DNA of 30,831 nucleotides. Origin: a virus. The notes under the pieces are model-generated. The model searched no databases. It saw only the letters and a program-made list of their open reading frames with translations, and had not been told where the DNA came from. Position numbers and translations under genes: made by a program. Numbering within the stretch: the first letter of the stretch is position 1; every line of letters begins with the position of its first letter. The stretch is taken from positions 1-30,831 of the IMG/VR virus record IMGVR_UViG_3300009551_000097; one strand, written 5' to 3'. Positions 16,424 through 22,946 of this stretch are shown piece by piece.

Positions 16424-17710
16424 ATGGCTATTATAAGTGCAATAACAAGTCAATCAGGATTGGTTGGCGTATTACCAAGTCTTGCATATATCCAAACTAC
16501 AGACTCTGTGGCTACAGTTACAGCAACAGGTTATTTGAATAAAATAGTAGCTGAGGGAACACAGTTCTCTTTACCTTGTCTTGCGATAGTTTCTACAAAA
16601 GAATCCCCATCAGCGCAAGCAATTGCGGCTCCTTATCAGGTTATGCACTCAGGATCTGATTGGTCTTTAGTAGATGAAGCCGGTGGTGGAATAATTTTAC
16701 CAACTACAGCAGGAACTGTACCATTCTTCACAAACACTACTGGAACCCTTCAATCCTCTAATATTCATGCAACATCATCCGGTGGTGTATCGTTTGGCGC
16801 ATCAGGAAGTGGTAGTTCGTTGACTATATACCCGTCAACAGCCTCTAGAGGAACCCTAAGCTTAAATCCTGCCAATAATGTCGGCGACTTCTTCGTGCGA
16901 ATTAGTAATGCGAGTTTCGGTCAATCTAGCATTATGACTATCCCAGACCCAGGTAATGTGCTGGGTAACTTCCTAGTCGAAGACGGCTCAGCGCCAATTG
17001 CCGCGGGCAATATACCTGTTGCATCTGGCACAACTGGTTTAATGGCTGATTCTGGCAAGTCATTCGCTACAGTACCCACATTTACCTCTCCTACTATAGT
17101 GGGAAGGATCGCAACATGGACGACAACTTCGGGTAACTTAGGCGAGAATGCTGCAACTGCTATCAACGGTGGTAACATTCAAGCTGGTCTATCAGGAACA
17201 GCGGGATCATTAGCTTCATATCCAGCAGCGCCAGCTACAGGTAATATACTTATATTTGCAACAGCTAACGCGGGGAATTTCCCAGTACAGATTACAAATG
17301 CTTCGTACGGACAAGGTACTCAGTTAGTACTTCCAGACCCTGGCGTAGGGCTTGCAAATTTCGTACTCGACCAAGGCACCACAACTATGGATGCTACTAG
17401 TCAGATAATCCTTGGTAAAGCCGATGGAGCAGAAGCTGCCAATGCTGTTACAGCTAGTGGTAATGCTGGTGTGATCACTACCTCAGCGTTGACTACTGCT
17501 GGTGGTGCAAGTTATGCGATTACTTGGACGAACACAATGATATCTTCGACTAGCTCTATCCAATTGACGCTTATGGGTGGCACCAATACCGTTAAAAATA
17601 TAACTATAGAGGCAACTGCTGGTAGTGGTACAAGCACTTTGACCATCTACAACAATACAGCAGCAACAGCATTAAATGGCGATATCATAATCGGATATGC
17701 TGTTCTCTAA
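16424..17710 (+). CDS. Fibre-like structural protein with two internal repeats
   Basis: This is a 428-residue protein with GAAGGATCTTAAA before ATG 16424. It is rich in Ser, Thr, Gly and Ala with little charge. Two roughly 55-residue units can be aligned: the first from about residue 133 with RISNASFGQ and MTIPDPGNVLGNF, the second from about residue 262 with QITNASYGQ and LVLPDPGVGLANF. This is typical of repeat-built virion fibres. It is the last gene of the rightward late unit. Confidence 0.7.
   Translation: MAIISAITSQSGLVGVLPSLAYIQTTDSVATVTATGYLNKIVAEGTQFSLPCLAIVSTKESPSAQAIAAPYQVMHSGSDWSLVDEAGGGIILPTTAGTVPFFTNTTGTLQSSNIHATSSGGVSFGASGSGSSLTIYPSTASRGTLSLNPANNVGDFFVRISNASFGQSSIMTIPDPGNVLGNFLVEDGSAPIAAGNIPVASGTTGLMADSGKSFATVPTFTSPTIVGRIATWTTTSGNLGENAATAINGGNIQAGLSGTAGSLASYPAAPATGNILIFATANAGNFPVQITNASYGQGTQLVLPDPGVGLANFVLDQGTTTMDATSQIILGKADGAEAANAVTASGNAGVITTSALTTAGGASYAITWTNTMISSTSSIQLTLMGGTNTVKNITIEATAGSGTSTLTIYNNTAATALNGDIIIGYAVL
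16820..17390 (+). repeat. Two diverged coding repeats in fibre-like gene
   Basis: Unit one (about 16820-17000) and unit two (about 17208-17390) share the protein pattern [RQ]I[ST]NAS[FY]GQ followed by PDPG and NF. DNA identity has mostly decayed, which points to an old duplication or selection on the fold. Confidence 0.7.
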
Positions 17711-17744
17711 TATGTAGCGCGCTTGTCTCCACTCGCTAGCTACT

Positions 17745-17771
17745 AAGGGAGGGCTAACTTCCCCCTCCCTT
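17745..17771. terminator. Hairpin between convergent transcription units
   Basis: AAGGGAGGG (17745-17753) and CCCTCCCTT (17763-17771) form a perfect nine-base stem with a nine-base loop. It lies just after the last rightward late gene and just before the end of the leftward unit, so it may stop both. T-runs on either side are weak. Confidence 0.6.
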
Positions 17772-17773
17772 CT

Positions 17774-18004
17774 TCAATACTCTTCATTAATAGCAATAAT
17801 TCTTTCAAGTCTTAATAATTGTCTTTCCATTTGATCTATTGTAGATCTTGATTGCTTAATCAATGTCTTCATAAGTATTAAAGTTCCGCCGTCTATCGAA
17901 TCTTTATAATTAATAGTACGAACTAATGTCCTCAAGGAGCCCGCAAGCAACCCAATCTGTGACGCCAACAATTCTTTTAGCCCATGACTTTCATTTTTGT
18001 TCAT
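17774..18004 (-). CDS. Hypothetical helical protein
   Basis: This is a 76-residue protein, the last gene of the leftward direction. It looks fully helical with heptad-like spacing (LKELLASQIGLLAGSLRTL, then IDQMERQLLRLERII), so it is a possible coiled coil. AAGGAAG lies upstream of ATG 18004. It is separated from the next leftward gene by about 200 bases that hold a palindrome and a hairpin, so it may have its own promoter. Confidence 0.6.
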   Translation of the reverse strand: MNKNESHGLKELLASQIGLLAGSLRTLVRTINYKDSIDGGTLILMKTLIKQSRSTIDQMERQLLRLERIIAINEEY

Positions 18005-18029
18005 AATTTAACAGCTTCCTTACTATTAT

Positions 18030-18043
18030 ACTATAAGTATAGT
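18030..18043. promoter_or_regulatory. Palindrome upstream of leftward gene 17774-18004
   Basis: ACTATA and TATAGT flank AG, giving a perfect 14-base dyad 26 bases before the start codon. On the minus strand a TATAAT-like box lies beside it. No good -35 box is seen. It is a possible operator. Confidence 0.35.
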
Positions 18044-18187
18044 TAATGTGTTTTTGGATTAAAAAATATATCAAATTTCAGTATAATTTTTACCCGATCT
18101 GTTGTGCTAATTTTTTGCAGTAATTAATAGATACAAAACTTCAAGTTTATATACATTTTGGTGTCCAATATATACAAAAAACGTCTT

Positions 18188-18215
18188 AAGTCTGATTATT
18201 TTTATTATCAGACTT
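18188..18215 (-). terminator. Hairpin terminator for leftward gene
   Basis: AAGTCTGAT (18188-18196) and ATCAGACTT (18207-18215) form a perfect nine-base stem. On the minus strand it overlaps the stop codon of the gene at 18208 and is followed a few bases later by a T-run. Confidence 0.6.
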
Positions 18216-18462
18216 TTAGTACTAATTTAAAAAATAATCCCAATAAAAAAGCTAAACCACATACTTGCAGCGATACGCCAATTGCCAAAAAAACTGCCCA
18301 CAGGATTTCCATTGTTACTTCCTTGCATTTATAAAGAAATATTTCTCTTTTTTCTGTTTTTGTTAAAGGAGTCCATTCTATCGTCCTATGTATTTCTGGG
18401 GTCGCGACTGTTCCAAATATTGCGTTACGTACATCCGAATCATAATAATTCTTCATATTCAT
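18208..18462 (-). CDS. Small membrane protein with possible internal start
   Basis: This is an 84-residue frame. Residues 1-50 are polar (contains TPLTKTEKREIFLYKCKE) and residues 51-84 form one long hydrophobic segment (MEILWAVFLAIGVSLQVCG, then LAFLLGLFFKL). Met51 at 18312 has a strong AAGGAAGTAAC site just upstream, better than that of the first ATG, so a 34-residue membrane peptide may be made separately or instead. Its size and single hydrophobic helix would fit a small holin-like protein or a superinfection factor, but nothing proves this. Confidence 0.5.
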   Translation of the reverse strand: MNMKNYYDSDVRNAIFGTVATPEIHRTIEWTPLTKTEKREIFLYKCKEVTMEILWAVFLAIGVSLQVCGLAFLLGLFFKLVLKV

Positions 18463-18477
18463 TAGTTGTTGTCCTTA

Positions 18478-18520
18478 AAAATCTTATCGACATGTTACAA
18501 AAACATGTCGATAAGATTTT
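18478..18520. repeat. Perfect 19-base inverted repeat
   Basis: The arms at 18478-18496 and 18502-18520 are perfectly complementary (outer AAAATCTTATCG, inner GACATGTT) around ACAAA. TTATCGACAT, part of the arm, appears a third time at 18524-18533. On the minus strand it follows the stop of 18538-18744 and runs into TTTTT, so it can act as a terminator. The extra copy also allows a repressor-site reading. Confidence 0.7.
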
Positions 18521-18537
18521 GTTTTATCGACATATTT

Positions 18538-18744
18538 TCATGATGTTAAATCTTCACATATTTTCTCAAAATCATTACATGCTAGTTCTTTTAGTTTCCC
18601 CCAGAATTCAGGGCTTGAAAATTCATGAGTAAAAACACTATGGCCAAATTTTTCTTCTACATATTCGTGAAAACTATGATTTCCATTTTTTCCAAAGGAT
18701 ATTTTTGTTATTGCTGTGATTATCGCTGCTTCGCGCTTATTCAT
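18538..18744 (-). CDS. Small conserved phage protein (KREAAIITA family)
   Basis: This is a 68-residue protein beginning MNKREAAIITAITKISFGK and containing VFTHEF in the middle. Small phage proteins with an opening KxEAAIITAxT and a central FTHE recur widely (I believe as DUF7736), with no known role. AGGAATATAAAAA precedes the start. A strong hairpin lies just after its stop. Confidence 0.65.
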   Translation of the reverse strand: MNKREAAIITAITKISFGKNGNHSFHEYVEEKFGHSVFTHEFSSPEFWGKLKELACNDFEKICEDLTS

Positions 18745-18747
18745 TTT

Positions 18748-19014
18748 TTATATTCCTAACAGCTCAGCATCCAAAAATAATTCTGGATGCTCCTTGGCAT
18801 ACTCCGTAATACAATCATAGCATTTGAGGACTATATCCGTGTTAGAAACTACACAAGATATCAATAGCCCTTTCTTTTTTTCTGATAACCACATCTTTTT
18901 TTTACAATCAGGGCAATCAACGAGCTGACTTTCAGATTGGTCTTTGGGCGCTTCTTTGAATAGCGATAGGGGGGGACATGGAAATATCACGAGATCATTC
19001 TGTTTTCTTTTCAT
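18748..19014 (-). CDS. Small zinc-ribbon protein
   Basis: This is an 88-residue protein from ATG 19014. A longer frame to 19068 exists but would lie deep inside the upstream gene. DCPDCKKKMWLSEKKKG and, about 35 residues later, CYDC form a four-cysteine zinc ribbon. The opening VIFPCPPLSLFKEAP pattern is shared with small phage proteins. Likely an accessory early protein; function unknown. Confidence 0.55.
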   Translation of the reverse strand: MKRKQNDLVIFPCPPLSLFKEAPKDQSESQLVDCPDCKKKMWLSEKKKGLLISCVVSNTDIVLKCYDCITEYAKEHPELFLDAELLGI

Positions 19015-19174
19015 CTTCTTCACCGCAAAAATACCCCCAAGAAACAAGAATGGTAGGTTTAAATCCATAAAAAGCTAGTTCTTTAAGGCTTTCTTTTTCT
19101 GATTGAGTCATTTGTCGTCCGCACTCATTACGGCAATTAGTTGATGCACAAAATGTTTTGTCTAGAAATGTCAT
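18995..19174 (-). CDS. Small Cys-rich conserved phage protein
   Basis: This is a 59-residue protein. ATG 19174 is preferred over a TTG six codons upstream because AAAGAGATAACC precedes it. It contains TFCASTNCRNECGRQMT (Cys pattern C-x4-C-x3-C) and ends with VSWGYFCGEE. This Cys cluster with a closing WGYFC is a recurrent small phage protein family and probably binds metal. It overlaps the next gene by 20 bases. Confidence 0.65.
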   Translation of the reverse strand: MTFLDKTFCASTNCRNECGRQMTQSEKESLKELAFYGFKPTILVSWGYFCGEEDEKKTE

Positions 19175-19184
19175 GGTTATCTCT

Positions 19185-19469
19185 TTAAACAATAAGGCCT
19201 ACACAAGTTCCAAGGAGCAGTGATTCCCAGAGGGAGTAATTTATATTTAGTTTATGTGAAAACATGAGAAGCACGGTAACGATTGCAGCAGATCTAAATG
19301 CTGCCTTACATGGCAAATCTAATAAATAATCTAAAAATATACTTGCCCTACTTCTAGATATTATCGCGTGAAGGTTTCCATTAAGGCTCATTTGATATAC
19401 TTCGAGGTGCTTAATGGCCTCTTCTCTTCTCTTGAATGTCTGCCCGCATAAGCAAAAGTGGTTATGCAC
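19185..19469 (-). CDS. Zinc-finger-like N-terminus joined to a membrane segment
   Basis: This is a 94-residue frame starting at GTG 19469. The opening FCLCGQTFKRREEAIKHLE looks like half of a C2H2 finger, though the second His is missing. Residues about 60-94 are hydrophobic, with AAIVTVLLMFSH and LLLGTCVGLIV, and could form one or two membrane spans. It overlaps the upstream gene by 8 bases. Function unknown. Confidence 0.5.
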   Translation of the reverse strand: MHNHFCLCGQTFKRREEAIKHLEVYQMSLNGNLHAIISRSRASIFLDYLLDLPCKAAFRSAAIVTVLLMFSHKLNINYSLWESLLLGTCVGLIV

Positions 19470-19749
19470 TTTCTTTTTTATCCTCTTTGAGTTTTTCCCA
19501 AGCTTCTAAATGTACAGGCAATGACCCGCGCACATTCTTTAAAAAAAGGTCTGTATAATGCAATGATTTAGGAAGGTCTTCACCCATAAAAGCAATGGCT
19601 CTCCCCGCGCAATTAGCCAAAGCATTCAATATACAATTGACCTTATCTTCTGGGCTAACATCAGATTGTTCGTTAAAATTTGCAATAGCAGTTAAAATAG
19701 AATTAGCTAAATTCTTGCTTTCTTCTAGTAATTCTTCATCATTATTCAT
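19462..19749 (-). CDS. Small helical protein, paralogue of 24473-24745
   Basis: This is a 95-residue acidic helical protein with AAAGGAAATAA before ATG 19749. The middle reads SPEDKVNCILNALANCAG, which aligns with TEEDKLNCMLTGIENFLG in the gene at 24473, and both end in a Lys/Glu helix. No domain is known. The two belong to a set of similar-sized helical early proteins in this unit. Confidence 0.55.
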   Translation of the reverse strand: MNNDEELLEESKNLANSILTAIANFNEQSDVSPEDKVNCILNALANCAGRAIAFMGEDLPKSLHYTDLFLKNVRGSLPVHLEAWEKLKEDKKESA

Positions 19750-19761
19750 TTATTTCCTTTT

Positions 19762-19989
19762 TTACATATTTTGGTAAACAATAGACATCTCCATTTCTCT
19801 CAGCGTCTTTAAAATTGATTGGGCAGTTGCTTTAGATAGATGATCGTTATTCATTCTTACCCAGCAACTAGCATTTAATGATTTAGAAATAGCTCCCAAC
19901 AGCAAGCAATCCTCATTTTTGTAATCTTCTTTAATTACGTACTCAATATCAATGATGCCTGTATAATTTTTATCATTATGTGCACTCAT
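19762..19989 (-). CDS. Hypothetical early protein
   Basis: This is a 75-residue protein whose ATG lies in the end of the upstream gene, a 14-base overlap that suggests coupling. It contains GIIDIEYVIKEDYKNED and LLLGAISKSLNAS. No family is recognised. Confidence 0.5.
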   Translation of the reverse strand: MSAHNDKNYTGIIDIEYVIKEDYKNEDCLLLGAISKSLNASCWVRMNNDHLSKATAQSILKTLREMEMSIVYQNM

Positions 19990-20176
19990 TGACTTCCTTT
20001 AGTTCTTCGGATTGCTGGTTGGCAATATCTGAAAGCAATTTAGCCACAAAATCTTTATTGTGGAGTCCGCACCGTGATAATAATTTTTTGTCGAACTGAT
20101 AAAGTGTATCCAAAGCCATTACATACGTTTGCGAAAACTGAATCAATTGCATAATCTGCTTTTCACTGATTTTCAT
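19976..20176 (-). CDS. Small helical protein of the QIMQL/QQS-ELKE type
   Basis: This is a 66-residue protein with AGGTATTAAATA before ATG 20176. It begins MKISEKQIMQLIQF and ends DIANQQSEELKEVNE. The gene at 23357 has the same opening (ISDSQIMQLM) and the same QQSKELKEIN, so the two are paralogues. Similar short proteins are common in environmental phages, with no known role. Confidence 0.6.
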   Translation of the reverse strand: MKISEKQIMQLIQFSQTYVMALDTLYQFDKKLLSRCGLHNKDFVAKLLSDIANQQSEELKEVNECT

Positions 20177-20179
20177 TAT

Positions 20180-20413
20180 TTAATACCTATTTAATTGTAT
20201 TTTTTTACATTTAACACATACATCTAAATCAGCATCAATCTTAGAATCTTGCCAGTCATGCTCGCAATAGTTATCGATCATATCTTGAATTTTATTCATC
20301 AATTCTTTTCTTCGCTCGCTATTACTTTTTCCAAATTTAGGCTCAAGGCATTCCAAGTAATATTCAAAATGCCAATAAATGTCGGAAAGCTCTTCTTTTG
20401 TAAAATCATTCAT
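20180..20413 (-). CDS. Zinc-ribbon array member 6
   Basis: This is a 77-residue protein, the last (downstream) of six tandem paralogues. It begins MNDFTKEELSDIYWHFEYY, followed by KIQDMIDNYCEHDW and VCVKCKK. The NYCEH Cys and His with the final C-x2-C form a plausible zinc site. It overlaps the previous member by ATGA. It shares 26 identical bases with the 20696 member over the NYCEH codons (20256-20281 against 20757-20782). Function unknown. Confidence 0.7.
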   Translation of the reverse strand: MNDFTKEELSDIYWHFEYYLECLEPKFGKSNSERRKELMNKIQDMIDNYCEHDWQDSKIDADLDVCVKCKKIQLNRY

Positions 20414-20691
20414 GAATCAATTTTACCAATCAACTGTTTCAAAAAATCAGCTTGAAATACTCTGTCTTCCCCATTGTGACGAATAACTATATCAATATAG
20501 TTGCAATCGTTAAGAATGGATTTAATTATATTAATTGTGTTTAACTGCAACTCATTCCATTCGTGCGCGCAATAGTTATCTATCAATTTATGAAGCTTTA
20601 ACCATAGCAAAGCTTGTTTAGTTTCTAGGGCTTCTTTTTCGCTTAATAAAGCTAGCAACGTTTCTAAATCTTCTTTCGTGAAATCATTCAT
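20410..20691 (-). CDS. Zinc-ribbon array member 5, C-terminus diverged
   Basis: This is a 93-residue protein. ATG 20691 is chosen because the family opening MNDFTKEDLETLLALL starts there. It keeps LIDNYCAHEWNEL but has lost the final C-x2-C. The C-terminal part is instead IVIRHNGEDRVFQADFLKQ, unlike any other member. It is either a changed or a degenerate paralogue. Confidence 0.65.
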   Translation of the reverse strand: MNDFTKEDLETLLALLSEKEALETKQALLWLKLHKLIDNYCAHEWNELQLNTINIIKSILNDCNYIDIVIRHNGEDRVFQADFLKQLIGKIDS

Positions 20692-20695
20692 ATAA

Positions 20696-20890
20696 TTAAC
20701 CATCATTTTTACCGCATTTATTACAATGACCTTGATCGTGTTGATTGTAAATCCATTCATGCTCGCAATAGTTATCGATCATGGATTCTATTTTTTCTGG
20801 CAACGCTGTTACCGCATTTAGAAATTGTCCTTCGTAATCTTTTACTAGCTGTTTTAGGTACTCTAGTTCTTCTTTCTTGAAGTCATTCAT
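20696..20890 (-). CDS. Zinc-ribbon array member 4
   Basis: This is a 64-residue protein from ATG 20890, opening MNDFKKEELEYLKQL, then SMIDNYCEHEW and CNKCGK at the end. The Cys/His set is complete. It overlaps the preceding member by the eight bases ATGAATGA, an arrangement kept at most junctions of the array. Confidence 0.7.
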   Translation of the reverse strand: MNDFKKEELEYLKQLVKDYEGQFLNAVTALPEKIESMIDNYCEHEWIYNQHDQGHCNKCGKNDG

Positions 20891-21128
20891 AATATTCACC
20901 ACACTTATCACACACCGAGAAGAAAGCATATATTCCCTGATTAATATCGCGCAGCGTAAGTGAATTTGGGTTGGATGTCAGGTGGTCGCAATATATCTCG
21001 ATCATGGATTGGATTTTATTTAATAAAGGCTCCTGAAGCTTCGTTACCCAAGATTGACCAAATTCGGTATACGCTTCACCCCAAGATAAAATATCTTTTA
21101 GCTCTTCTTTGGTGAAACCATTAATCAT
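20883..21128 (-). CDS. Zinc-ribbon array member 3
   Basis: This is an 81-residue protein from ATG 21128, opening MINGFTKEELKDILSWGEA, with KIQSMIEIYCDHLTS and a final CDKCGEYYE. The spacer between the Cys pairs is longer than in its sisters. It overlaps the preceding member by ATGATTAA. Confidence 0.7.
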   Translation of the reverse strand: MINGFTKEELKDILSWGEAYTEFGQSWVTKLQEPLLNKIQSMIEIYCDHLTSNPNSLTLRDINQGIYAFFSVCDKCGEYYE

Positions 21129-21321
21129 GATGATCCCCACATGTTGGACAGGGATTAATGGAATTAATATCCCTAGCTTGTTGGCCATCTGAATAACTAT
21201 CGATCATAGATTGGATTTTTTCTCGCAACGCAATATATCTCGGATAATCACATTGTGGATGGCACCATTGCTCTAAAGCATATAATGTATCGGCTAGCTC
21301 TTCTTTGGTGAAATCAATCAT
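21121..21321 (-). CDS. Zinc-ribbon array member 2
   Basis: This is a 66-residue protein from ATG 21321, opening MIDFTKEELADTLYALEQW, with KIQSMIDSYSDGQQ and a final CPTCGDHHD. The first Cys of NYCEH has become Ser, while CxxC and two more Cys near residue 18 (CHPQC) remain, so metal binding may be rearranged. It overlaps the preceding member by ATGATTGA. Confidence 0.7.
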   Translation of the reverse strand: MIDFTKEELADTLYALEQWCHPQCDYPRYIALREKIQSMIDSYSDGQQARDINSINPCPTCGDHHD

Positions 21322-21460
21322 TATTAAGACTCTTTTCACATTTAGAACAATAAATACTATCCATAGCGCATCCACAGCAACCATTTTCCCATTTGTGATC
21401 GCAATAGCTCTGGCTCATGGATATGATTTTATCTATTTGTTCTTTTGTTAAGTCAGTCAT
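21314..21460 (-). CDS. Zinc-ribbon array member 1 (short)
   Basis: This is a 48-residue protein, short but clearly of the family: MTDLTKEQIDKIISMSQSY, then CDHKWENGCCGCAMDS and YCSKCEK. It has the complete Cys/His set plus an extra CCGC. It lacks the spacer helix of its sisters. It overlaps the preceding gene by ATGACTGA. Confidence 0.7.
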   Translation of the reverse strand: MTDLTKEQIDKIISMSQSYCDHKWENGCCGCAMDSIYCSKCEKSLNND

Positions 21461-21671
21461 TATTTTTCATCCAACCACTTTCTAATAGTGCGCAGTTTTT
21501 GCATATCGCAATAGCAGCATTACCATCTTTCAACCTGAAAATCACTTCCCAATCATGTTTTTCCAGACATTTAGCATGACAATAGTCAGGATTTCTTTCA
21601 ACAAAAGATGGCGGTAAAATCTCTTTCCAGCGCCAGCTACAACCTAAAAACTTAATTACATTATTATTCAT
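21453..21671 (-). CDS. Small Cys-rich protein upstream of the array
   Basis: This is a 72-residue protein with TTAGGTTTATAAC before ATG 21671. It contains DYCHAKCLEKHDWE and AICKNCALLESGW, so two Cys pairs form a likely zinc ribbon. It lacks the FTKEEL opening and is not counted in the array, but DYCH...HDW recalls the NYCEHEW segment. It may be a distant relative. Confidence 0.6.
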   Translation of the reverse strand: MNNNVIKFLGCSWRWKEILPPSFVERNPDYCHAKCLEKHDWEVIFRLKDGNAAIAICKNCALLESGWMKNND

Positions 21672-21709
21672 GTTATAAACCTAAAATAAGAAGACAATTT
21701 CTTGTGGAG

Positions 21710-21919
21710 TCAGTCATTTTCTAAGCTCTCATGCTCACATTCTTTATTAAGCCACTTAATAAGCTCTTTAACTCCATAATCAGGTATTTTCACACCAGGC
21801 AACGGCATTGTTTCTTTGGCCTGCTCATAACCCAACATATATAAACATCCGCACTCTTTATGAAAATAAAAAATTCTTGCATTTTGATTAAGTAATGGTA
21901 CTTCCATAGATAAAAACAT
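21710..21919 (-). CDS. Hypothetical small protein
   Basis: This is a 69-residue protein with AAAGAGAGATTGAAAT before ATG 21919. It contains FHKECGCLYMLGYEQA and ends in KECEHESLEND. The Cys and His residues could hold metal but do not form a known motif. Its start lies just after the stop of the membrane peptide at 21923. Confidence 0.55.
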   Translation of the reverse strand: MFLSMEVPLLNQNARIFYFHKECGCLYMLGYEQAKETMPLPGVKIPDYGVKELIKWLNKECEHESLEND

Positions 21920-21922
21920 ATT

Positions 21923-22036
21923 TCAATCTCTCTTTTTGTCATTCACGACGCGGCTAATCATATATCCCAGGATAAACCCTCCGCCGATATAACATAGAGC
22001 TGAGGCAATTTGACATAAAATGTAGTAATTGTTCAT
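21923..22036 (-). CDS. 37-residue membrane peptide
   Basis: This short frame starts at ATG 22036 and shares its first base with the previous stop (TAATG). It reads as one hydrophobic helix with glycines (ASALCYIGGGFILGYMIS) and a basic tail. The tight coupling on both sides supports expression. A membrane role is likely; the function is unknown. Confidence 0.6.
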   Translation of the reverse strand: MNNYYILCQIASALCYIGGGFILGYMISRVVNDKKRD

Positions 22037-22365
22037 TACTTATCCCTAAATCTCACTGGTTCACTATCTGGATACATTGAATACCACTCTTCATCACTAA
22101 TCTCTACCGGCACCCCATTGCGCATCACAAAAATACCGCTGCCGCAGGATTCTTCATCCAGATTTATATTGAAAAACCAATTTTGTATGGATTCCATCCA
22201 GTCTGCACGACAGCGCTTACACACTCTAAGCGTGTAAAGCCTTCCTTGTTCCACGCTTTCTTCATGTTTGAAAGGTATTTTTAGCTCGTCCATCTCATAG
22301 AAGCAGGCCATAGCTAGGGTTCGTCTGTCTTCATCTATTTCGTGGCATCTTTGACATGCTTCCAT
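22036..22365 (-). CDS. Small zinc-binding conserved phage protein
   Basis: This is a 109-residue protein with GAGGACTAACA before ATG 22365. It contains CQRCHEIDEDRRTLAMACFY, then LYTLRVCKRCRADWM. The two CxxC pairs suggest one zinc site. The combination of MACFYEMDEL and VCKRCRADWM recurs in podovirus early regions. Function unknown. Confidence 0.7.
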   Translation of the reverse strand: MEACQRCHEIDEDRRTLAMACFYEMDELKIPFKHEESVEQGRLYTLRVCKRCRADWMESIQNWFFNINLDEESCGSGIFVMRNGVPVEISDEEWYSMYPDSEPVRFRDK

Positions 22366-22367
22366 TG

Positions 22368-22556
22368 TTAGTCCTCTTTACTATTATCACTTTTACTTAC
22401 ATTAAACTCATGCCTTCTTCCCCAGGCCTCTTGCTCATTTTTTGTAAGATAAATACCCAGCGTGCTGTTGAAAGTATTGGCTACTTGTGGCCTACAACAA
22501 TAGGGGGTATACGGTGAGTTCACGCGCTCGCATCGAGGGCATATCCATGGGTTCAT
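22368..22556 (-). CDS. Small zinc-ribbon protein
   Basis: This is a 62-residue protein beginning MNPWICPRCERVNSPYTPYC, a common phage zinc-ribbon opening (WxCPxCxxVN). The Shine-Dalgarno site is poor. It lies 2 bases before the start of the next gene, so coupling may compensate. Function unknown. Confidence 0.65.
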   Translation of the reverse strand: MNPWICPRCERVNSPYTPYCCRPQVANTFNSTLGIYLTKNEQEAWGRRHEFNVSKSDNSKED

Positions 22557-22601
22557 TACAATATTTAAGTGTATTGCAAATTAACAATACATAGTCATCA
22601 G

Positions 22602-22934
22602 TCATTGGTTGTGCTCTTTACAACCATTTTTCACCCATTCTATTGCATCTTTATGCATCTGAACCGCTCCATTCCATGTTGAACATCTTGTTTGATAGCC
22701 ATCACAATTATCATCTTCAGAATTAAAAACCATCGTTTCAAATAGCATGGGGTTAGATGTAAATCCGTAGCCATGGTCAATACCTAGAAAAACAGTTGAT
22801 ATTCGAGAGCCATTAATTTCATCCTCGGCTACGCGTCTTCTTTTATTACCTTCTGCGGTTTCGTATAAATCCTCCCAGTCTGATAATTTACACGGCACGG
22901 GATTGTTGTTTTCATCGAGATTGTAATACATCAT
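22602..22934 (-). CDS. Conserved small phage protein (DHGYGF type)
   Basis: This is a 110-residue protein. ATG 22934 is chosen because GAGGATTAAG stands directly before it. It contains ISTVFLGIDHGYGF, LLFETMVF-like LFETMVFNSED, and YQTRCSTWNGAVQMHKDAI. This order (a TVFLGxDH segment, an LFETMVF segment and an STW segment) is a well-spread phage protein of unknown function. Confidence 0.75.
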   Translation of the reverse strand: MMYYNLDENNNPVPCKLSDWEDLYETAEGNKRRRVAEDEINGSRISTVFLGIDHGYGFTSNPMLFETMVFNSEDDNCDGYQTRCSTWNGAVQMHKDAIEWVKNGCKEHNQ

Positions 22935-22946
22935 CTTAATCCTCAA

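Larger units (their letters stand above)
20180..21460 (-). repeat. Tandem array of six paralogous zinc-ribbon genes
   Basis: Six consecutive leftward genes share the order [F/L]-T/K-KEEL opening, a variable helix, an SMIDNYCEHEW-like segment and a final CxxC. Conserved 8-base start-stop overlaps join three internal junctions and the upstream end. DNA identity over the NYCEH codons (20261, 20569, 20761, 20989, 21190 and 21400 regions) points to tandem duplication. Confidence 0.8.

Noticed and set aside
12058-17710. Diversity-generating retroelement acting on a fibre gene
   Set aside because: No reverse transcriptase gene and no template-variable repeat pair was seen.
18282-18632. Rightward frame of 116 codons
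   Set aside because: It runs antisense to three leftward features including the long hairpin and has the low-complexity Phe/Leu bias of an antisense frame.
20180-21460. CRISPR-like repeats, because near-identical 20-26 base words recur
   Set aside because: The words fall in the same codons of paralogous genes and spacing follows gene length, so they reflect gene duplication.
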